64,000 nucleotides of DNA from Candidatus Cloacimonadota bacterium (GCA_016932035.1 JAFGDR010000040.1:1-64000), one strand, 5' to 3'; counted from the first letter of the stretch, positions 1 through 9,503 are shown. Numbers and translations: made by a program. Notes: generated by a model not told the origin, from the sequence alone.

Positions 1-1989
1 ACACTTGAAGGTCTTCCGCGTCACCCGGGCGTACATGCTGCAGGTGTAGTTATTGGACCTGACAAACTCACAAATCATATACCCCTTGCAATAAATCCTA
101 AAGATAAAACAGTCATCACACAGTATGATGGAAAATGTCTTGAGAAACTTGGTCTGCTCAAGATCGACTGTCTCGGATTGAAAAACCTTACAATCATTGA
201 AAGAGCGCTTCAACTCATCAAAGAGCATCATGGCATAGACCTTGAAATCGATGAGATCAATCTGCATGATACCGAAACATATAAACTTTTTCATACAGCC
301 GAAACTGATGGTGTGTTCCAGTTTGAAAGCTCCGGCATGAGAGGTATTCTTAAGCGGATCAAACCAAACTCTATCGAAGACCTTGCAATATGTAATGCCC
401 TCTATCGCCCCGGAACACTCGACAGTGGCATGCATGAGGTGTATATTCGCCGGAAAAATAATAAAGAAAAAGTCGATTATCTCGATCCGATGCTTGAAGA
501 TATCCTTCGTGCAACCTTTGGTGTGATCGTTTTCCAGGAGCAAGTCATTCAGATCGTGAACATCCTGGCAGGTTTCTCTTTAAGTGAAGCTGACATCCTT
601 CGTAAGGCAATGGGGAAAAAGGACAAGCCCCTCATGGATAAATACCGACCTCTCTTCATCGAAGGAGCAGTGAAAAACGGTATTTCAAGAGAGAAAGCGA
701 TACAGATATTTGACCGGATCGAGACCTTTGGTCGATATGGTTTCAACAAATCCCATAGTGTGGCGTACAGTATTATTGCTTACCAAACAGCATACCTTAA
801 GGTACATTACACTGCTGAATTCATGGCTGCTTTGATGACCGTTGAAAATGATACCGCAAAGATAGCTCGTATTATCGAAGTATGCCACAAGATGAATATC
901 GAAGTTCTCCATCCAAATGTGAATATCAGCGATTACAGTTTCACGGTAAAAGACGGGAAGATCATTTTTGGTTTGAAAGCGATCAAAAATCTCGGCGAGA
1001 ATGCTATTCGGGCGATCATCGAATCAAGAAAGAAAAATTCTTCGTTCAGTAATATCTTTGAATTGTGCGAAAAAGTTGATGCAAATCAGCTCAATAAAAC
1101 TGCGCTTGAAAGTCTTATAGGTGCGGGAGCACTTGATGAGCTCGAAGGAAACCGTGCTCGGCTTTATGCTTCTGTAGAGATCGCCCTGGAATATGGTTCT
1201 CAAAAATTCAGAGAACGCCAGAAAGGGCAATCCTCGCTCTTTGCTTCTATGAAGGTGCAGTCTCAGGACATCTATCCCCCCTTACCGACTGTGAAAGAAT
1301 GGGATTTCGGCAGGCGTCTCGATCTGGAAAAAGAACTTCTTGGATTTTATATCTCCGGACATCCTCTTACCGCATATGAAAAGGACATACAGACTCTGAC
1401 AAACTTGAACACAAAACAATATAAAAAATGTGTCAAAGCAAACAAACAAGATGAATTAAGAGGTCAAGATATCAGGATCATTGGCATCGTTGAAGAAGTC
1501 AAACTCATCAAAGATAAGAAAAAAAGGACTATGGGTTTTATCTCTTGTGAAGACTTGCATGGTAAGTTCGAAGTGGTTCTCTTCTCAAATGAATATGCAA
1601 AATTCGGAGATTTGCTTAGCGAAAAGGATATCATTTATATTATTGGAAAACTATCTAACAAATCCAGAGACAACCAGGATCGTCTCTCGATTGTTGCAGA
1701 TCAGATCATCCTCGAGGAAGACTGGAAGAAAGATATCTCAGGTGTGATCTCTTTTGAAATTGACGAAACCAATTACACTGAGAAGGATCTCAATCGCTTT
1801 GTTGAAGAACAGATACTTCAGCACCCGGGAAATTTCAGAGTGGTCTTTAATGTCCGCACAAAACTGTTTGGCACACTTAAGATTGAATCTCAGCGTTACA
1901 AAATGTTCCCGGATAAAAACCTTTACAAATATTTACAAAATAATGGGCATTTTATAGAAAACATGAAGGTGGTCTTTAATGAACAGTAA
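1..1989 (+). CDS. dnaE: DNA polymerase III alpha subunit, C-terminal part (5' end outside window)
   Basis: This is the replicative polymerase catalytic subunit. The frame is open from base 1, and the 662 visible residues are the C-terminal part of a protein usually about 1100-1200 residues long. The first residues match the palm region (LEGLPRHPGVHAAGVVI). Asp56 in LLKIDCLGLKNLT corresponds to the third catalytic aspartate of C-family polymerases. The fingers region follows (GVFQFESSGMRGILK, RKAMGKKD, FGRYGFNKSHSVAYS at roughly 90-250). After it come the helix-hairpin-helix region at about 310-380 and an OB-fold at about 490-570 (RIIGIVEEVKLI). A TTG at 178 inside the gene could be mistaken for a start. 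The stop overlaps the next gene by 11 nt, which suggests coupled translation. Identity is certain; only the N-terminal PHP domain is unseen. Confidence 0.97.
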   Translation, partial: TLEGLPRHPGVHAAGVVIGPDKLTNHIPLAINPKDKTVITQYDGKCLEKLGLLKIDCLGLKNLTIIERALQLIKEHHGIDLEIDEINLHDTETYKLFHTAETDGVFQFESSGMRGILKRIKPNSIEDLAICNALYRPGTLDSGMHEVYIRRKNNKEKVDYLDPMLEDILRATFGVIVFQEQVIQIVNILAGFSLSEADILRKAMGKKDKPLMDKYRPLFIEGAVKNGISREKAIQIFDRIETFGRYGFNKSHSVAYSIIAYQTAYLKVHYTAEFMAALMTVENDTAKIARIIEVCHKMNIEVLHPNVNISDYSFTVKDGKIIFGLKAIKNLGENAIRAIIESRKKNSSFSNIFELCEKVDANQLNKTALESLIGAGALDELEGNRARLYASVEIALEYGSQKFRERQKGQSSLFASMKVQSQDIYPPLPTVKEWDFGRRLDLEKELLGFYISGHPLTAYEKDIQTLTNLNTKQYKKCVKANKQDELRGQDIRIIGIVEEVKLIKDKKKRTMGFISCEDLHGKFEVVLFSNEYAKFGDLLSEKDIIYIIGKLSNKSRDNQDRLSIVADQIILEEDWKKDISGVISFEIDETNYTEKDLNRFVEEQILQHPGNFRVVFNVRTKLFGTLKIESQRYKMFPDKNLYKYLQNNGHFIENMKVVFNEQ

Positions 1990-3316
1990 AAATATTTTAC
2001 TTTTACTTTTTGTTCTATGCTTACCGGGACTTCTTGTTGCAGAATTGAATGTTTTTTTCGACTGCAATAGATTTCCTGCTGCAGGGGAAAATACGAATTT
2101 TGAAATAACATACAAGGTTTTCGATTCGGACCTTGATTTTGCTGCAAGAGATAATGTTCTCGCTGCTCAGCTTCTTGTTGATTTCAATATATATAACGCT
2201 TCTGGACAGGAACTGTATCATAAAGATTATATTCGACAAATAAATGTAGATCTGGATAAATCCTCGATCTATCATGGGGAGTTTTTTATTGATAAGATCA
2301 AAGTAACCGTCACACCGGGACTCTATACATTCTCTGTTGAAATTGAAGATCGGGTCAGCTCAGAGAATATTCAGTGGGAGAAAACCCTGAACACCCTCGA
2401 TTTCTCACATATGAATCTCAGTGATATTGAGATAAGCTCATTTCATCAGTCAGATACCACTTCCAGCTTCATGGATTTTAAACGTGGTGATATTCTGTTT
2501 CTTGTAAATCCCAACCACCTCTTCGATCCATCAAAAAACGAAGGCTTTTCCTATTATTTTGATATTTACAAAAATCCGGAGGATGTTACATCACTTTTGG
2601 AAGGTCACTGGGTCGTCAGCGTTCTCGATAAAGATCACATAGAGAACTTTCATAAAGAAAAGGAGTTCACTTCTATCTCATCCATTAAGTCTTTCTGGGA
2701 TTGGATACCCATTTCACAATGGGAACAGGGAACATACACATTTTCTGTTCTACTCTACACCGAAGAGAATAAAGAAAAACCAATTGCTTCCCGTGAAGAA
2801 TTGATATTTATTCATGAAGATGTTGAGAGCATCTCAAAAACTGAAATCGACAAAGAGTATCGTTATGCGAAGTATTTTCTTACTAATTATGAAGAACAGC
2901 TTTTTAACAGTCTCGATGATGAGGGGCGTGTTGAATTCCTCAGACGTTTCTGGGAACAGAATGATCCCAATCCTAAAACTGAGCAGAATGAATATAAAGA
3001 AGAGATCATCCAGCGGGTTAATTACACAAACAGAAATTTCTCACATTACGGCGAAGGATGGAACACGGACAGGGGTAGAATTTATATTCGTTTGGGAAAA
3101 CCGGAAGAAGTGATAGATAAAAGCTACGAATACGACGCAAAACCCTATATTATCTGGAAATATTATCTCGGTGGAAAACGCATCTACGTTTTTGTTGATT
3201 TTACAAAACTGGGCAATTATAAACTTGTGTACTCGGAGAATGACGAGATGGAGTTCAGCGATCCAAACTGGGAAGATTATTTAGGACCATATTTTGATGA
3301 GAATGAGCTGCAGTGA
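1979..3316 (+). CDS. GWxTD domain-containing secreted protein
   Basis: The protein has 445 residues with an N-terminal signal peptide (hydrophobic segment at about 5-20), so it is probably exported to the periplasm or outer membrane. The C-terminal third carries the family signature: GWNTD at residues 360-364, followed by RGRIYIRLGKPEEV and a tyrosine/tryptophan-rich end. GWxTD proteins are found mainly in the FCB and Acidobacteria groups and have no established function. The preceding 270 residues look like beta-rich domains. The start ATG lies inside the end of dnaE and has a GGTGG-type ribosome site just upstream. It ends exactly one base before the stop of the convergent yraN-like gene, with no room for a terminator. 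Family assignment is firm; function is unknown. Confidence 0.88.
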   Translation: MNSKNILLLLFVLCLPGLLVAELNVFFDCNRFPAAGENTNFEITYKVFDSDLDFAARDNVLAAQLLVDFNIYNASGQELYHKDYIRQINVDLDKSSIYHGEFFIDKIKVTVTPGLYTFSVEIEDRVSSENIQWEKTLNTLDFSHMNLSDIEISSFHQSDTTSSFMDFKRGDILFLVNPNHLFDPSKNEGFSYYFDIYKNPEDVTSLLEGHWVVSVLDKDHIENFHKEKEFTSISSIKSFWDWIPISQWEQGTYTFSVLLYTEENKEKPIASREELIFIHEDVESISKTEIDKEYRYAKYFLTNYEEQLFNSLDDEGRVEFLRRFWEQNDPNPKTEQNEYKEEIIQRVNYTNRNFSHYGEGWNTDRGRIYIRLGKPEEVIDKSYEYDAKPYIIWKYYLGGKRIYVFVDFTKLGNYKLVYSENDEMEFSDPNWEDYLGPYFDENELQ

Positions 3317-3682
3317 TCAGTAATCTTCTCCAAGAAATGCATTCTCGATGTGGCGTAATATATAATCCTTTGCATTTTTATCATAATCAAGTGTAATGAT
3401 ATCGAACCGGATTGGCATATCAATTTCTTTTTTTGCAAGGTAATGGTAAGCAGTTTTTATGATTTTCTGCCTTTTGCTTTCCGTTACTGCATCTAATGGT
3501 TCTCCAAAGGTATGTGATCTTCGGGCTTTAACTTCTACCAGGACAAGTTCATCATTTTTGCTGCAGATAATATCTATCTCTCCATAGGGTGAATGGTAAT
3601 TGCGCTCGATGATTGCATATCCTTTACTCGTAAGATGTTTCGCTGCCTGGTCTTCTCCAAAAGTTGCAAGGTTGATTTTCAT
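3317..3682 (-). CDS. YraN/UPF0102 family endonuclease-like protein
   Basis: This is a 121-residue protein, the normal length for the YraN family. It has the PD-(D/E)xK nuclease pattern: Glu10 near the N terminus, GEID at 34-37, and VEVK at 49-52. It is a predicted nuclease of the Holliday-junction-resolvase-like fold with no clear substrate. It is one of the few minus-strand genes here, divergent from priA with a 40-nt gap and convergent with the GWxTD gene. It is conserved among bacteria and usually lies near housekeeping genes such as rnhB. Confidence 0.9.
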   Translation of the reverse strand: MKINLATFGEDQAAKHLTSKGYAIIERNYHSPYGEIDIICSKNDELVLVEVKARRSHTFGEPLDAVTESKRQKIIKTAYHYLAKKEIDMPIRFDIITLDYDKNAKDYILRHIENAFLGEDY

Positions 3683-3722
3683 GTGTTAAAAGTGCAATGA
3701 TAAAATTTTATGTAAATAAATT

Positions 3723-6104
3723 ATGAAAACCTATATCGAAGTTGCCCTGCCCATCAATGTTCAGGATACATACACCTATTCCTGTCCAGCTAAGCTTAAG
3801 CCTATGATAGGGAAGCGCGTAATTGTTGATTTTAATTACCGGATCCAGACTGGTGTAATCGTTGCTCTTTTGAAACAGCCCACAATCGATACAGGTAAGA
3901 TCAAAGAAGTTCTTGAAGTGATCGACAAAAAACCTCTTGTTAATCACGAACTTCTAACCTTCGCTCAATGGATCGGAAGCTACTATCATTGCCCGATCGG
4001 TCTTGTTCTCAAAGCGATGCTTCCCGCAGGGATAAATGTTAATACGATCCAGATGATCCTCCTCAAAAAGAACAAAACCAAAGATCAGAATTACCAGACA
4101 GTACTTGCACATATCGAACATTGCGGGGGACAATGTTCAATCGATGAGTTGAAAAAACTAAAGATTTCTCCACTTTTCAAAACACTCCTCGAAATGGAGG
4201 ATTCGGGATTGATCGAGATCGAGCGTCAATACAAGAGGATTATACAAAAGAAGATCGTCAATTGCATCAAACTCACAAACAAGTCCAATGAAGAAACGCT
4301 AACAGAAAAACAGCAAGCTCTACTTGATTTTTTCCATGAGCAATCCGATCCGATCTATATGGCAGATATTTCAAAACTTTTTTCATATAGTATCATCAAT
4401 AAGCTTAAAGAGAAGCAATTGATTGAGATTTATAAAAAAGAAATACATCCTGATATTTTTTCAAACATTGTATCGCACGCTCCTCCAATATATGAACTTA
4501 CAGATGAACAGGCAGAGGTCCTTCATGCTCTAGAAAACCAGATAGAGAAGGAAACCTTCAGCACTTTTCTCCTTCATGGCGTGACATCCAGCGGAAAAAC
4601 AGAAGTGTATATTCGAGCTATGAAACGAGTTCTTTCCCTTGGGAAAACAGCGATCATTCTCATTCCTGAAATATCATTAACTCCCCAGACTGTTGAACGT
4701 TTTTACTCGCACTTTGGAGATATCATAGCTGTACTTCATAGCAAGCTGAGTGACAGGGAACGGCTACATTATTGGAATCTCCTTAAAAATGGAGAGAAAA
4801 AGATTGCAATCGGACCGAGAAGTGCACTCTTCGCTCCATTGGAAGAAATCGGGCTTATTATCGTTGACGAGGAGCATGAAAATACTTATAAACAGCATGA
4901 GCGTCCACCGCTATACAATGCACGGGACATGGCTGTGCTCAGGGGAAAACTCAATGATGCGGTTGTGCTTCTTGGAACTGCGACACCCTATCTCGAGTCA
5001 TTCTATAATTCAGAGAAAGAGAAATACACGCTTCTCACGATGAAGAACCGGGTAAAGGATCAGATACTTCCGAAAATCACGATAGTCGATATGCGTCAGA
5101 AAGAGGATCATACGGAAATCCTCTCAAAAATCCTCAAGGACAAGGTCGAAGATCGAATCAAGAAAAAGGAACAGATCCTTCTTTTTCAAAACCGTAGAGG
5201 ATATGCTTCGTATGTGCAATGCGTTAAATGCGGACATGTTATTCAGTGCCGTGACTGCAACATCAGCATGACCTATCATTCCAGAAACAAAAAGATAAAA
5301 TGCCATTACTGCGGTTATGAAAGAGCTTTGCCCCGCACATGCCCAGAATGCGGAGGCTATATTTTTAATTTTGGTTCACCCGGAACAGAAAAGATTGAGC
5401 AAAATCTTCAGTTCCTTTTTCCAACTGCACGAATTGCCCGGCTTGATACAGACACAACATCAAAAAAGGATACATTTCAAAATGTGTTTAATCAGGTTAG
5501 AAATGGTTACATCGATATTTTGCTGGGGACACAGATGATAATCAAAGGACTGGATTTCCCGAATATTACACTTGTGGGAATAATCTCGGCAGATGTGAAT
5601 CTCAACCTTCCTGATTTTAGGGCATCTGAGCGAAATTTTCAGCATATTATCCAGGTGGCAGGACGTGCAGGCAGGAGCGAAAAAGAAGGGGAGGTCATCA
5701 TTCAGACCTTCAATCCAAAGCATTACAGCATCCAACTTGCACAGCGGCAAAATTTTCAGGATTTTTATGAACATGAATTACTCCTCAGAAAGGAACTCCA
5801 CTATCCTCCTTATACAAAACTTGCCCGAATCCTATTTTCACTCAACAACGAAAAGCAACTCCAGTCGATCATGAATAAGGTCAAGGAGAAGATCGCAACA
5901 TTTCCTCAAAAAAAATCATTAATTATCCTTAATCCAACACCTGCACCAATCAGTAAAATACGAAAACAATACCGTTATCACATTTTACTCAAAGCTGGAA
6001 ATCAACTAAGAATCACACAATTTCTTGATTGGTTTAACAAAAATATTCGTATCCCTAAGTATGTCAAAATACAAATAGACATCGACCCCATTTCACTTTT
6101 ATAG
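3723..6104 (+). CDS. priA: Primosomal protein N' (PriA helicase)
   Basis: PriA is a superfamily 2 DNA helicase that reloads the replisome at collapsed forks. At 793 residues it is full length. The N-terminal 3' DNA-binding and winged-helix regions occupy about 1-250. Walker A GVTSSGKT is at about 286-293 and the DEEH box at 382-385. The insert between the helicase lobes carries the zinc-binding cysteine pairs from Cys500 on (CVKCGH, CRDC, CHYCG, CPECGG). Helicase motifs V and VI are visible (GTQMIIKGLDFPNITLVG, QVAGRAGRS). It is divergently placed next to the yraN-like gene. Nothing is missing or unusual. Confidence 0.97.
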   Translation: MKTYIEVALPINVQDTYTYSCPAKLKPMIGKRVIVDFNYRIQTGVIVALLKQPTIDTGKIKEVLEVIDKKPLVNHELLTFAQWIGSYYHCPIGLVLKAMLPAGINVNTIQMILLKKNKTKDQNYQTVLAHIEHCGGQCSIDELKKLKISPLFKTLLEMEDSGLIEIERQYKRIIQKKIVNCIKLTNKSNEETLTEKQQALLDFFHEQSDPIYMADISKLFSYSIINKLKEKQLIEIYKKEIHPDIFSNIVSHAPPIYELTDEQAEVLHALENQIEKETFSTFLLHGVTSSGKTEVYIRAMKRVLSLGKTAIILIPEISLTPQTVERFYSHFGDIIAVLHSKLSDRERLHYWNLLKNGEKKIAIGPRSALFAPLEEIGLIIVDEEHENTYKQHERPPLYNARDMAVLRGKLNDAVVLLGTATPYLESFYNSEKEKYTLLTMKNRVKDQILPKITIVDMRQKEDHTEILSKILKDKVEDRIKKKEQILLFQNRRGYASYVQCVKCGHVIQCRDCNISMTYHSRNKKIKCHYCGYERALPRTCPECGGYIFNFGSPGTEKIEQNLQFLFPTARIARLDTDTTSKKDTFQNVFNQVRNGYIDILLGTQMIIKGLDFPNITLVGIISADVNLNLPDFRASERNFQHIIQVAGRAGRSEKEGEVIIQTFNPKHYSIQLAQRQNFQDFYEHELLLRKELHYPPYTKLARILFSLNNEKQLQSIMNKVKEKIATFPQKKSLIILNPTPAPISKIRKQYRYHILLKAGNQLRITQFLDWFNKNIRIPKYVKIQIDIDPISLL

Positions 6105-6136
6105 AGGAAGTTAAATGCATTTCATAGCTGCAAATA

Positions 6137-6142
6137 TTGACA
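6137..6142 (+). promoter_or_regulatory. TTGACA box before the prenyl lipid operon
   Basis: TTGACA lies in the 113-nt gap after priA, 81 nt before the chosen start of the prenyl synthase. The longest reading frame would begin with this very TTG, which argues that the longer reading is spurious. No good -10 hexamer follows at 17 nt. Confidence 0.4.
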
Positions 6143-6217
6143 AGAATTTACATCAATTACAGGTTTACAAACGTTATCCCGATCAATCGGGAACGGAAAA
6201 CAGCCCCAGGAGGATTG

Positions 6218-7105
6218 TTGATTTTAGATAAATATTTTGAGAGTAGAAGAGATCTTATCAATAAAGCTCTGTCGAAATATCTCGATTCGGACAATACAAA
6301 ACCGGAGATAATTCATCGAGCAATGAGATATTCTGTTCTGGCAGGTGGCAAGCGTCTTCGTCCGATACTTATGCTGGCTACGTTTGAAATGCTTGTGAAC
6401 AAACGGGACAAACGGACGATCCAGCCGGTACTCCCAGTTGCTTGCGCAATAGAACTCCTCCACACTGCATCCCTCATTCATGATGATCTTCCATTCATTG
6501 ATAATGCTGACGAGCGACGAGGTAAACCAAGCTGTCATAAAAAATTCGGTAATGCCATTGCAATCCTTGCCGGTGATGCTTTGATGACAAAAGGTTTTGA
6601 AACAGCGTTAAAGCTTCGAAATAGCAAAAAAGCGATCCAGTGTCTTGAAGAACTGATCGAAGCAACATCAACCCGCGGGATGATCGGTGGGCAGGTCGTT
6701 GATATTACCGCTTCACAAAAAAGAGTGAAACTTCATATTCTCAGAGATATACATCTTAAAAAAACAGGTGCACTTCTCCGAGCTGCTGAACGATGTGCCT
6801 GTATACTGGCCGGTGCTAATGAACAGACGATCAATGCAATGAGTGATTTTGCGCTTAATATCGGTCTGGCATATCAGGTCATAGATGACATTCTCGATGA
6901 AGTCGGCGCTGACGATCTGCTTGAAAAAGAATCCGGCGAAGACCTGAGAAATGAAAAGGTCACATATCCAACACTTCTCGGCATTGAAGAGTCAAAGCGA
7001 CAAGCTCAAAAGCTCATCCATGACGCACAAAACATCATTAAATATATTCCAAACAACAGCGTTCTCCTGGAAATTGTAGAACGTATTAATGATCGTATTC
7101 CGTAG
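6218..7105 (+). CDS. Polyprenyl (probably geranylgeranyl) diphosphate synthase
   Basis: This trans-prenyltransferase of the IspA/CrtE family condenses IPP onto allylic diphosphates. It shows GGKRLRP, the first aspartate-rich motif DDLPFID at 89-95 (the bacterial DDx4D form), and the second aspartate motif IDDILDEVG. An upstream frame extension to 6137 would add residues that do not look like the family. AGGAGG at 6208-6213 immediately precedes TTG codons at 6215 and 6218, so I place the start at TTG 6218 (295 residues). The fifth residue before the first Asp motif is Ala, where E. coli FPP synthase has Tyr; a small residue there favours products longer than C15. Its place directly before UbiA and GGGP synthase points to GGPP as product. 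It overlaps the next start by one base. Confidence 0.9.
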   Translation: MILDKYFESRRDLINKALSKYLDSDNTKPEIIHRAMRYSVLAGGKRLRPILMLATFEMLVNKRDKRTIQPVLPVACAIELLHTASLIHDDLPFIDNADERRGKPSCHKKFGNAIAILAGDALMTKGFETALKLRNSKKAIQCLEELIEATSTRGMIGGQVVDITASQKRVKLHILRDIHLKKTGALLRAAERCACILAGANEQTINAMSDFALNIGLAYQVIDDILDEVGADDLLEKESGEDLRNEKVTYPTLLGIEESKRQAQKLIHDAQNIIKYIPNNSVLLEIVERINDRIP

Positions 7106-7941
7106 TGACACAACGTTTCCTGGCATATATACGAATTCTCAGACCACTGAATTTCCTCTTTGTTTTTATCGCTGTTCTTTTCGGGGTATATTATAAAATA
7201 CAAGCATTCCCGCTTCTCTATCCAGTCCTGGCAGCTTTAGCTGCAGCACTTATCTCCGGGGGCGGTTACGTTATTAATGACTACTACGATTACTCGATAG
7301 ATGTCATCAACCGTAATGAACGAGTACTTCCTTCCGGCTTGATATCAAAAATTGTGGCAAAATTTTATGCACTTTTACTTTTCACAGTGGGAATTCTAAT
7401 TTCAATTTTTATTCGTAATCCATGGATGATAGCACTAGCAATATTAAACACCCTTCTTCTTTATTTCTATGCGCTTAAAGGAAAACAACTTCATTTCTTT
7501 GGAAATTTACTTGTCGCCTTTATTACAGCATCAACCTTCATCTTTGGTAGTTTCATTACAGGTAATTTTAGTAATGCAATATTTGTAGCACTCTGTGCAT
7601 TCTTCTATACATTCATCCGTGAAATCGTTAAAGATATTGAAGACAAAGAAGGCGACAGTTCGACCGGATCGAAAACGCTGCCTCTTATCTGGGGAAACAA
7701 AAAAACTCTAATAGTTGCATTTTTAAGCTGGATTGGGTTGCTGGTGGTTATTATCTGGGCTTATCCTCGTTACTATACACTTACTTTTTTAATAATTATA
7801 TTGATTAGTATTGTTCTCTTACTTTTACTTGACATTGTGATTCTTTATATTACTCAAAATAAGAAGTTGATTAAATTTTCAGAAAGATATATGAAAATCC
7901 ATATGCTGATTTTTCTAGTAATTTTATGGGTGGCACAATGA
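7105..7941 (+). CDS. UbiA-family prenyltransferase, likely digeranylgeranylglyceryl phosphate synthase
   Basis: This integral membrane prenyltransferase has 278 residues and about nine hydrophobic segments. The first Asp-rich motif is NDYYDYSID at residues 58-66, followed by INRNERVLPSG, close to the DGGGP synthase pattern. The second is REIVKDIEDKEGD at 172-184. The start is GTG at 7105, overlapping the TAG of the previous gene (TAGTG). Its position between a prenyl diphosphate synthase and GGGP synthase suggests it adds the second geranylgeranyl chain to GGGP. UbiA members also act on quinones, haem and chlorophyll, and the assignment here rests on motif likeness and neighbours. The stop overlaps the next ATG (ATGA). 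Confidence 0.85.
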   Translation: MTQRFLAYIRILRPLNFLFVFIAVLFGVYYKIQAFPLLYPVLAALAAALISGGGYVINDYYDYSIDVINRNERVLPSGLISKIVAKFYALLLFTVGILISIFIRNPWMIALAILNTLLLYFYALKGKQLHFFGNLLVAFITASTFIFGSFITGNFSNAIFVALCAFFYTFIREIVKDIEDKEGDSSTGSKTLPLIWGNKKTLIVAFLSWIGLLVVIIWAYPRYYTLTFLIIILISIVLLLLLDIVILYITQNKKLIKFSERYMKIHMLIFLVILWVAQ

Positions 7942-8684
7942 AAGATAAAATCTTAAGTTTTTTAAATTCACGAGTTAATGCTGCAAAACCTGGCTTTTTA
8001 TGTCTTATCGATCCTGACAAACAACAACCTGACGAATCCGCGCAATTAGCTCTCAAATGCCAGGATAATGGTGTCGATGTAATTCTTGTTGGTGGCAGTT
8101 TGATGGTAAAGGATAATTTCAATGAAACCGTTAAAGTGATAAAAAACCAGGTATCGATACCTGTTCTTGTGTTCCCTGGTATTTTTAATTTTGTCTCCCC
8201 CTATGCGGATGCGATCCTTTTCCTGAGTATGATGAGTAGCAGAAATTCCCAGTTGCTTATCGGAGAACAGGTTCGAACAGCCCCACTCATTAAAAAGTAT
8301 GATGTCGAGGCGATCCCGACAGGTTATTTTCTTATTGAATCAGGCTCCCTCACATCTGTGCAATTCATGAGCAGCAGCTTGCCAATACCACGAACTAAAT
8401 TTGATATTGCAGTATCACATGCTCTTGCCGCACAATATCTTGGCATGAAGTTGATCTTCTTCGATGGAGGAAGTGGTGCAAAAAAATCTGTACCTGTCGA
8501 GATGATAAAACGAGTAAAAGAGAACATATCAATCCCGCTGATCATCGGTGGAGGGATCAGCACTCCTGAAGAAGCCCGAGAAAAAGTGGAAGCTGGTGCA
8601 AATTTTATCGTAATCGGAACTGCAATTGAAAACAACAACAAGACGAATCTTATTAAAGAATTTTCTGAAGCAATCCATTCATAG
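7938..8684 (+). CDS. Geranylgeranylglyceryl phosphate synthase (GGGPS/PcrB family)
   Basis: This TIM-barrel prenyltransferase makes the first ether bond between sn-glycerol-1-phosphate and a prenyl diphosphate. At 248 residues it has family length. It shows LIDPDKQ at 23-29, VGGSLMV, the prenyl-pocket helix SPYADAILFLSMMSSRN, EAIPTGYFLIE, and the phosphate-binding loops FFDGGSGAK, IIGGGIST and VIGTAIENN. I chose ATG 7938 (ATGA overlap with ubiA) over ATG 7926, because GGGTGG then sits at ribosome-site distance. Together with the two upstream genes it reconstitutes the archaeal ether-lipid core. A heptaprenyl-specific PcrB role, as in Firmicutes, is possible but is less favoured by the linked UbiA enzyme. 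Confidence 0.92.
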   Translation: MKDKILSFLNSRVNAAKPGFLCLIDPDKQQPDESAQLALKCQDNGVDVILVGGSLMVKDNFNETVKVIKNQVSIPVLVFPGIFNFVSPYADAILFLSMMSSRNSQLLIGEQVRTAPLIKKYDVEAIPTGYFLIESGSLTSVQFMSSSLPIPRTKFDIAVSHALAAQYLGMKLIFFDGGSGAKKSVPVEMIKRVKENISIPLIIGGGISTPEEAREKVEAGANFIVIGTAIENNNKTNLIKEFSEAIHS

Positions 8685-8689
8685 CTGAC

Positions 8690-9484
8690 ATGATTGATAT
8701 TCATACACACGTACTCCCGGGAATCGATGACGGAGCTCAAAACCTTGACGATACTCTAGAAATTTTAGAAGCACTCCAGGCACAAGGAGTTACAGAACTT
8801 GTCGCCACACCTCACATTATTACCGGAGTATATAATAATTCACGAACAATAATCGATCAAAAAATATCAGTTGTCAAACAACTCATCAAAGATAAGGAAT
8901 TCAAAATCAATATACATTCAGGGGCTGAACTCTATCTCGAACCGGATATTGTACAGAAAGTCAAAGATCAAAAACTAACTCTCGCGGCAAGTAATTATGT
9001 ATTGATCGAAACAGCTTTACAGCAATTCCCGGACAACTTTGAGGACATACTTTTTAATTTCCAGCAAGAGGGTTTTCGCCCTATTATAGCACACGCTGAG
9101 CGATTCAATCCGTTCATGGAAAATTTTGATTATTTGCTCCAGATTGTAAATAGAGATATTTATGTTCAAATGAATAGCGGTAGTATCCTCGGTGTGTATG
9201 GAAATGCGGTAAGAGATCTGGCACTCGCCATGTTACATAAAGGTTGTGTTCATGTTGTTGCATCAGATGTTCATGGTCTTAATAAACGTCCCATCCTAAT
9301 GAAAGATGCATTTGAATTTGTCGCCATGGAATTCTCGAATACATTAGCAGAAAACCTATTTTATAAGAATCCAAGGCGAATTCTTGATAATGAAGAGCTG
9401 ATACACAATTTTGATGGTTATTTTGATGAGAGAAAAAAACCCGGATCATTTAAAAGTAAACTTAAGTCTATCTTTCGAATATGA
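8690..9484 (+). CDS. PHP-domain phosphatase, CpsB/YwqE tyrosine-phosphatase-like
   Basis: This 264-residue metal-dependent phosphohydrolase has the PHP metal ligands MIDIHTHVLPGIDDG (His5, His7), VATPHI, a GAEL segment, IIAHAER and ASDVHG. CpsB/YwqE proteins dephosphorylate the tyrosine kinases that control exopolysaccharide export. No Wzc-like kinase is in the window, so the substrate here is open. It starts 5 nt after the GGGPS stop and is evidently co-transcribed with the lipid genes. The basic C-terminal tail (SFKSKLKSIFRI) is unremarkable. Confidence 0.85.
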   Translation: MIDIHTHVLPGIDDGAQNLDDTLEILEALQAQGVTELVATPHIITGVYNNSRTIIDQKISVVKQLIKDKEFKINIHSGAELYLEPDIVQKVKDQKLTLAASNYVLIETALQQFPDNFEDILFNFQQEGFRPIIAHAERFNPFMENFDYLLQIVNRDIYVQMNSGSILGVYGNAVRDLALAMLHKGCVHVVASDVHGLNKRPILMKDAFEFVAMEFSNTLAENLFYKNPRRILDNEELIHNFDGYFDERKKPGSFKSKLKSIFRI

Positions 9485-9503
9485 TTACTTGAATTAAAGT
9501 TGG

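Noticed and set aside
6137-6217. Longer N terminus of the prenyl synthase starting at TTG 6137
   Set aside because: The extra 27 residues do not look like the family, the TTG is part of a TTGACA box, and AGGAGG precedes the TTG codons at 6215/6218.
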